Assembly: GCF_030563405.1 (NCBI RefSeq)
Contig: NZ_CP130748.1
Span: forward strand, 1,426,001 to 1,490,000
Direction of reading: 5' to 3'
Source of the DNA: Vibrio sp. SNU_ST1
GTDB taxonomy: Bacteria > Pseudomonadota > Gammaproteobacteria > Enterobacterales > Vibrionaceae
Length of the DNA stretch: 64,000 nt
Shown: piece by piece, positions 62,501-64,000 of the stretch
Layout of the letters: each line of letters opens with the position of its first letter
Position numbering within the stretch: the stretch's first letter is position 1
The notes under the pieces: model-generated
The model's input: only the letters and a program-made list of their open reading frames with translations
Told to the model about the DNA's origin: nothing
Databases searched by the model: none
Position numbers and translations under genes: made by a program

Positions 62501-64000
62501 GACGTTCAACATCGCCACGGTGGACGACAAACTGGCGGAAGGCAGTGAAACGTTCGTTGTGAAAGTGACGGGCGTGAAAACGTCGGGCGGCGCGGATGTG
62601 TTCGAGAAACTGAACCTGACGGGCGCAAGCAAAGAGACGAGCATCACTGACGAAAGCGCGCCAACGGGCGAAGACACCGTGACGGTCACGCTCAACGGCC
62701 CAGACAGCATCGTGGAAGGCGCAACCAGCACCGATTACACGGTGACGTTAAGCGACAAGGTGCCAGCGGGCACGGTGATCACCTTAGCGTACGAATACAA
62801 AACGGCGTCGGGCGACGACATCGTTGAGACGCTGCAAGCGACCGTCAATGCCGACGGCAAGACCGCGACGTTCAACATCGCCACGGTGGACGACAAACTG
62901 GCGGAAGGCAGTGAAACGTTCGTTGTGAAAGTGACGGGCGTGAAAACGTCGGGCGGCGCGGATGTGTTCGAGAAACTGAACCTGACGGGCGCAAGCAAAG
63001 AGACGAGCATCACTGACGAAAGCGCGCCAACGGGCGAAGACACCGTGACGGTCACGCTCAACGGTCCAGACAGCATCGTGGAAGGCGCAACCAGCGCCGA
63101 TTACACGGTGACGTTAAGCGACAAGGTGCCAGCGGGCACGGTGATCACCTTAGCGTACGAATACAAAACGGCGTCGGGCGACGACATCGTTGAGACGCTG
63201 CAAGCGACCGTCAATGCCGACGGCAAGACGGCGACGTTCAACATCGCCACGGTGGACGACAAACTGGCGGAAGGCAGTGAAACGTTCGTTGTGAAAGTGA
63301 CGGGCGTGAAAACGTCGGGCGGCGCGGATGTGTTCGAGAAACTGAACCTGACGGGCGCAAGCAAAGAGACGAGCATCACTGACGAAAGCGCGCCAACGGG
63401 CGAAGACACCGTGACGGTCACGCTCAACGGCCCAGACAGCATCGTGGAAGGCGCAACCAGCACCGATTACACGGTGACGTTAAGCGACAAGGTGCCAGCG
63501 GGCACGGTGATCACCTTAGCGTACGAATACAAAACGGCGTCGGGCGACGACATCGTTGAGACGCTGCAAGCGACCGTCAATGCCGACGGCAAGACGGCGA
63601 CGTTCAACATCGCCACGGTGGACGACAAACTGGCGGAAGGCAGTGAAACGTTCGTTGTGAAAGTGACGGGCGTGAAAACGTCGGGCGGCGCGGATGTGTT
63701 CGAGAAACTGAACCTGACGGGCGCAAGCAAAGAGACGAGCATCACTGACGAAAGCGCGCCAACGGGCGAAGACACCGTGACGGTCACGCTCAACGGCCCA
63801 GACAGCATCGTGGAAGGCGCAACCAGCACCGATTACACGGTGACGTTAAGCGACAAGGTGCCAGCGGGCACGGTGATCACCTTAGCGTACGAATACAAAA
63901 CGGCGTCGGGCGACGACATCGTTGAGACGCTGCAAGCGACCGTCAATGCCGACGGCAAGACCGCGACGTTCAACATCGCCACGGTGGACGACAAACTGGC
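50598..64000 (+). CDS. Giant LapA-like repeat adhesin with retention module, C-terminus outside window
   Basis: A biofilm-type adhesin secreted by a type I system and held in the outer membrane. The frame is open from the ATG at 50598 (AGGGA five bases upstream) to the right edge, 4,467 codons without a stop. Residues 1 to about 100 match the retention module of LapA-type proteins (RIVISIDGTIKVLEDGQPL, GDVVLESQN), followed by the LapG-type cleavage motif TAAG at residues 96-99. Then come six repeats of about 133 residues, one divergent repeat, and 27 full plus one partial copy of a 122-residue repeat with an immunoglobulin-like beta-sandwich pattern. Retention by the N-terminus and release by the periplasmic protease LapG under LapD/c-di-GMP control are known for this family. 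The adhesive tip, RTX repeats and secretion signal are expected beyond the window. Confidence 0.93.
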   Translation, partial: MDMTVLNASGALALGQRIVISIDGTIKVLEDGQPLQAGDVVLESQNANSESQISVKRFTPEGKDGDEVDLDQDIENIFAALEEGQDPTELGEEFATAAGVRGSSLVSSGTIERDGDETIPVTEFVTTGFEGLGLSRTQSLSLLDLFRSIEVEPTVSIEDSQIINEGSTAIFEISLSKAASGDVSITLETLYGTATADDITSVVVKNAVGNVVTPNADGSYTVKAGETKLVVEVATKDDGTFEGDEKLSLKVTGATGVTGTGTGELTIKDDGTGPVDPTNPNPDDRPTVSIEDSKVINEGSTASFDVSLSKAASVDVSITLETLYGTATADDITSIVVKDAAGNVVTPNADGSYTVKAGETKLVVEVQTKDDGTFEGDEKLSLKVTGVTGATGTGTGELTIKDDGTGPVDPTNPNPDDRPTVSIEDSKVINEGSTASFDVSLTKAASVDVSITLETLYGTATADDISSIVVKDAAGNVVTANADGSYTVKAGETKLIVEVATKDDGTYEGDEKLSLKVTGATGVTGTGTGELTIKDDGTGPVDPTDPTPPVNPDDRPSVSIEGSKSINEGSTASFDVTLTKAAVVDVTVDIETLYGTATADDITSVVVKDAAGNVVTPNADGSYTVKAGETKLTVEVATKDDGTYEGDEKLSLKVTGATGVTGTDSSDLTIKDDGTGPVDPTNPPVNPDDRPSVSIEDSKSINEGSTASFDVTLTKAAAVDVSVTLETLYGTATADDITSIVVKDSAGNVVSANADGSYTVKAGETKLTVEVATKDDATYEGDEKLSLKVTGATGVTGTDSSDLTIKDDGTGPVDPTNPNPDDRPSVSIEDSKSINEGSTASFDVSLSKAASVDVSVTLETLYGTATADDVTSVVVKDAAGNVVTPNADGSYTVKAGETKLTVEVATKDDATYEGDEKLSLKVTGAMGVTGSDSSELTIKDDGTGPVDPGKPTDNDKPTLTVGDAAPVVEGQSASFTVSLSNAVDADLTYKFDLDVSDSAEIADFVATGGKVMLNVSYTVDGQTVNTTVENGKTLSIPGNATGMTVAVATQDDPYLEGTENFKLSVNVSGTVGDASNALNISDVGTGTITDESAPTGEDTVTVTLNGPDSIVEGATSTDYTVTLSDKVPAGTVITLAYEYKTASGDDIVETLQATVNADGTTATFNIATVDDKLAEGSETFVVKVTGVKTSGGADVFEKLNLTGASKETSITDESAPTGEDTVTVTLNGPDSIVEGATSTDYTVTLSDKVPAGTVITLAYEYKTASGDDIVETLQATVNADGKTATFNIATVDDKLAEGSETFVVKVTGVKTSGGADVFEKLNLTGASKETSITDESAPTGEDTVTVTLNGPDSIVEGATSTDYTVTLSDKVPAGTVITLAYEYKTASGDDIVETLQATVNADGKTATFNIATVDDKLAEGSETFVVKVTGVKTSGGADVFEKLNLTGASKETSITDESAPTGEDTVTVTLNGPDSIVEGATSTDYTVTLSDKVPAGTVITLAYEYKTASGDDIVETLQATVNADGKTATFNIATVDDKLAEGSETFVVKVTGVKTSGGADVFEKLNLTGASKETSITDESAPTGEDTVTVTLNGPDSIVEGATSTDYTVTLSDKVPAGTVITLAYEYKTASGDDIVETLQATVNADGKTATFNIVTVDDKLAEGSETFVVKVTGVKTSGGADVFEKLNLTGASKETSITDESAPTGEDTVTVTLNGPDSIVEGATSTDYTVTLSDKVPAGTVITLAYEYKTASGDDIVETLQATVNADGKTATFNIATVDDKLAEGSETFVVKVTGVKTSGGADVFEKLNLTGASKETSITDESAPTGEDTVTVTLNGPDSIVEGATSTDYTVTLSDKVPAGTVITLAYEYKTASGDDIVETLQATVNADGKTATFNIATVDDKLAEGSETFVVKVTGVKTSGGADVFEKLNLTGASKETSITDESAPTGEDTVTVTLNGPDSIVEGATSTDYTVTLSDKVPAGTVITLAYEYKTASGDDIVETLQATVNADGKTATFNIATVDDKLAEGSETFVVKVTGVKTSGGADVFEKLNLTGASKETSITDESAPTGEDTVTVTLNGPDSIVEGATSTDYTVTLSDKVPAGTVITLAYEYKTASGDDIVETLQATVNADGKTATFNIATVDDKLAEGSETFVVKVTGVKTSGGADVFEKLNLTGASKETSITDESAPTGEDTVTVTLNGPDSIVEGATSTDYTVTLSDKVPAGTVITLAYEYKTASGDDIVETLQATVNADGTTATFNIATVDDKLAEGSETFVVKVTGVKTSGGADVFEKLNLTGASKETSITDESAPTGEDTVTVTLNGPDSIVEGATSTDYTVTLSDKVPAGTVITLAYEYKTASGDDIVETLQATVNADGKTATFNIATVDDKLAEGSETFVVKVTGVKTTGGADVFEKLNLTGASKETSITDESAPTGEDTVTVTLNGPDSIVEGATSTDYTVTLSDKVPAGTVITLAYEYKTASGDDIVETLQATVNADGKTATFNIATVDDKLAEGSETFVVKVTGVKTSGGADVFEKLNLTGASKETSITDESAPTGEDTVTVTLNGPDSIVEGATSTDYTVTLSDKVPAGTVITLAYEYKTASGDDIVETLQATVNADGKTATFNIATVDDKLAEGSETFVVKVTGVKTTGGADVFEKLNLTGASKETSITDESAPTGEDTVTVTLNGPDSIVEGATSTDYTVTLSDKVPAGTVITLAYEYKTASGDDIVETLQATVNADGTTATFNIATVDDKLAEGSETFVVKVTGVKTSGGADVFEKLNLTGASKETSITDESAPTGEDTVTVTLNGPDSIVEGATSTDYTVTLSDKVPAGTVITLAYEYKTASGDDIVETLQATVNADGKTATFNIATVDDKLAEGSETFVVKVTGVKTTGGADVFEKLNLTGASKETSITDESAPTGEDTVTVTLNGPDSIVEGATSTDYTVTLSDKVPAGTVITLAYEYKTASGDDIVETLQATVNADGTTATFNIATVDDKLAEGSETFVVKVTGVKTSGGADVFEKLNLTGASKETSITDESAPTGEDTVTVTLNGPDSIVEGATSTDYTVTLSDKVPAGTVITLAYEYKTASGDDIVETLQATVNADGKTATFNIATVDDKLAEGSETFVVKVTGVKTSGGADVFEKLNLTGASKETSITDESAPTGEDTVTVTLNGPDSIVEGATSTDYTVTLSDKVPAGTVITLAYEYKTASGDDIVETLQATVNADGTTATFNIATVDDKLAEGSETFVVKVTGVKTSGGADVFEKLNLTGASKETSITDESAPTGEDTVTVTLNGPDSIVEGATSTDYTVTLSDKVPAGTVITLAYEYKTASGDDIVETLQATVNADGKTATFNIATVDDKLAEGSETFVVKVTGVKTSGGADVFEKLNLTGASKETSITDESAPTGEDTVTVTLNGPDSIVEGATSTDYTVTLSDKVPAGTVITLAYEYKTASGDDIVETLQATVNADGKTATFNIATVDDKLAEGSETFVVKVTGVKTSGGADVFEKLNLTGASKETSITDESAPTGEDTVTVTLNGPDSIVEGATSTDYTVTLSDKVPAGTVITLAYEYKTASGDDIVETLQATVNADGKTATFNIATVDDKLAEGSETFVVKVTGVKTSGGADVFEKLNLTGASKETSITDESAPTGEDTVTVTLNGPDSIVEGATSTDYTVTLSDKVPAGTVITLAYEYKTASGDDIVETLQATVNADGTTATFNIATVDDKLAEGSETFVVKVTGVKTSGGADVFEKLNLTGASKETSITDESAPTGEDTVTVTLNGPDSIVEGATSTDYTVTLSDKVPAGTVITLAYEYKTASGDDIVETLQATVNADGKTATFNIATVDDKLAEGSETFVVKVTGVKTSGGADVFEKLNLTGASKETSITDESAPTGEDTVTVTLNGPDSIVEGATSTDYTVTLSDKVPAGTVITLAYEYKTASGDDIVETLQATVNADGKTATFNIATVDDKLAEGSETFVVKVTGVKTSGGADVFEKLNLTGASKETSITDESAPTGEDTVTVTLNGPDSIVEGATSTDYTVTLSDKVPAGTVITLAYEYKTASGDDIVETLQATVNADGKTATFNIATVDDKLAEGSETFVVKVTGVKTSGGADVFEKLNLTGASKETSITDESAPTGEDTVTVTLNGPDSIVEGATSADYTVTLSDKVPAGTVITLAYEYKTASGDDIVETLQATVNADGKTATFNIATVDDKLAEGSETFVVKVTGVKTSGGADVFEKLNLTGASKETSITDESAPTGEDTVTVTLNGPDSIVEGATSTDYTVTLSDKVPAGTVITLAYEYKTASGDDIVETLQATVNADGKTATFNIATVDDKLAEGSETFVVKVTGVKTSGGADVFEKLNLTGASKETSITDESAPTGEDTVTVTLNGPDSIVEGATSTDYTVTLSDKVPAGTVITLAYEYKTASGDDIVETLQATVNADGKTATFNIATVDDKL
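50883..50894 (+). other. Predicted LapG protease cleavage motif (TAAG)
   Basis: Encodes Thr-Ala-Ala-Gly at residues 96-99 of the adhesin in the context EEFATAAGVRGSS. LapG proteases cut between the two alanines of TAAG or PAAG at about this distance from the N-terminus of LapA-type adhesins. Spacing and sequence both fit, so release from the cell surface is probably controlled this way. Confidence 0.85.
51054..53465 (+). repeat. Six tandem repeats of about 133 codons in the adhesin
   Basis: Copies start at 51054, 51453, 51852, 52263, 52668 and 53067 (399-411 bp each), each encoding PTVSIEDS or PSVSIED/EGS, INEGSTASFDV, LETLYGTATADDI, GSYTVKAGETKL, DEKLSLKVTG and a DDGTGPVDP linker rich in Pro/Asn/Asp. 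They are similar but not identical. Length differences fall in the Pro-rich linker. A divergent repeat (53466-53867, opening PTLTVGDAAPVVEGQ) separates them from the long array. The fold is probably Calx-beta or immunoglobulin-like, an inference from the strand pattern. Confidence 0.93.
53868..64000 (+). repeat. Array of nearly identical 366-bp (122-codon) repeats, 27 complete plus one partial
   Basis: Units begin at 53868 and every 366 bases after it, up to 63750, where the last is cut by the window edge. Each opens ESAPTGEDTVTVTLNGPDS and closes LNLTGASKETSITD. There are no length changes, and copies differ at only a handful of positions: Lys/Thr in the NADGK/TTAT segment, Ser/Thr in KTS/TGG, single-copy Ala to Val near 55560 and Thr to Ala near 63096, plus several silent changes. 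The array is in frame throughout. It probably forms a long extender stalk like those of other RTX adhesins. Confidence 0.97.

Noticed and set aside
53951..63829. Long open frames of 120 codons on the minus strand, one per 366-bp repeat
   Set aside because: They are the reverse strand of one repeated coding unit, lack ribosome sites and recur only because the unit recurs; the plus-strand frame is continuous and shows protein-family features.
53868..64000. Possible CRISPR or satellite array
   Set aside because: Units are 366 bp, directly adjacent with no unique spacers, and in frame as a protein repeat.

Overview
The window reads as chromosomal DNA of a marine gammaproteobacterium, most likely a Vibrio. 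This is an inference from the gene set: a Vibrio-style type VI secretion (T6SS) cluster, a GntR-controlled prpB-prpC-acnD-prpF-prpE propionate operon, queE/queC, a DUF2750 protein, and a LapA-like giant adhesin next to a TolC/OmpA pair. No rRNA, tRNA or CRISPR array was seen.

Region 1 (1-25941, minus strand) is a nearly complete T6SS operon. In transcription order it is vgrG, a small T6SS-associated gene of unknown function, PAAR, tssA, hcp, tssB, tssC, a second TssC-family gene, tssE, tssF, tssG, tssH (clpV), then three unusual genes (a sensor-fused MFS transporter and two periplasmic solute-binding proteins), an FHA protein, tssJ, tssK, tssL with a SPOR-like tail, and tssM, which runs off the left edge. 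Most joints are 1-14 nt overlaps or short gaps. An intrinsic terminator-like hairpin lies between tssC and its paralogue, so tube and sheath genes may be expressed more than the rest.

Region 2 (25942-28314) holds an unrecognised 431-residue protein divergent from vgrG, followed at once by insertion-sequence debris (IS256-like and IS481-like remnants, a 10-bp tandem repeat, a nested inverted repeat). It looks like the worn edge of an island.

Region 3 (28315-40914, plus strand) starts with a large membrane HD-GYP protein carrying a solute-binding domain nested in its dCache sensor. Then comes the methylcitrate-cycle operon: GntR regulator, prpB, prpC, acnD, prpF, prpE. Palindromic operator-like sites precede the regulator, and several intercistronic gaps hold strong RNA hairpins, one of them a three-way junction just upstream of prpC.

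Region 4 (41142-48144) is ordinary core genome: a GNAT acetyltransferase, a secreted Nudix/PAP2-like membrane fusion, a Cof-type HAD phosphatase, queE and queC (7-deazaguanine synthesis), a periplasmic-TPR diguanylate cyclase and a DUF2750 protein.

Region 5 (48276-64000) is an adhesin secretion locus. A minus-strand TolC-family and OmpA-like pair diverges from a giant type I-secreted adhesin with an N-terminal retention module and a LapG-type TAAG cleavage site. The adhesin contains six repeats of about 133 residues, one divergent repeat, then 27 complete plus one cut copy of an almost identical 366-bp (122-residue) repeat. It is still open at the right edge after 4,467 codons. Variant tracking across the copies shows higher-order (two-unit) structure, a trace of how the array grew. 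The c-di-GMP enzymes in the window (HD-GYP and GGDEF) fit the usual LapD/LapG control of such adhesins, but no direct link is shown here.
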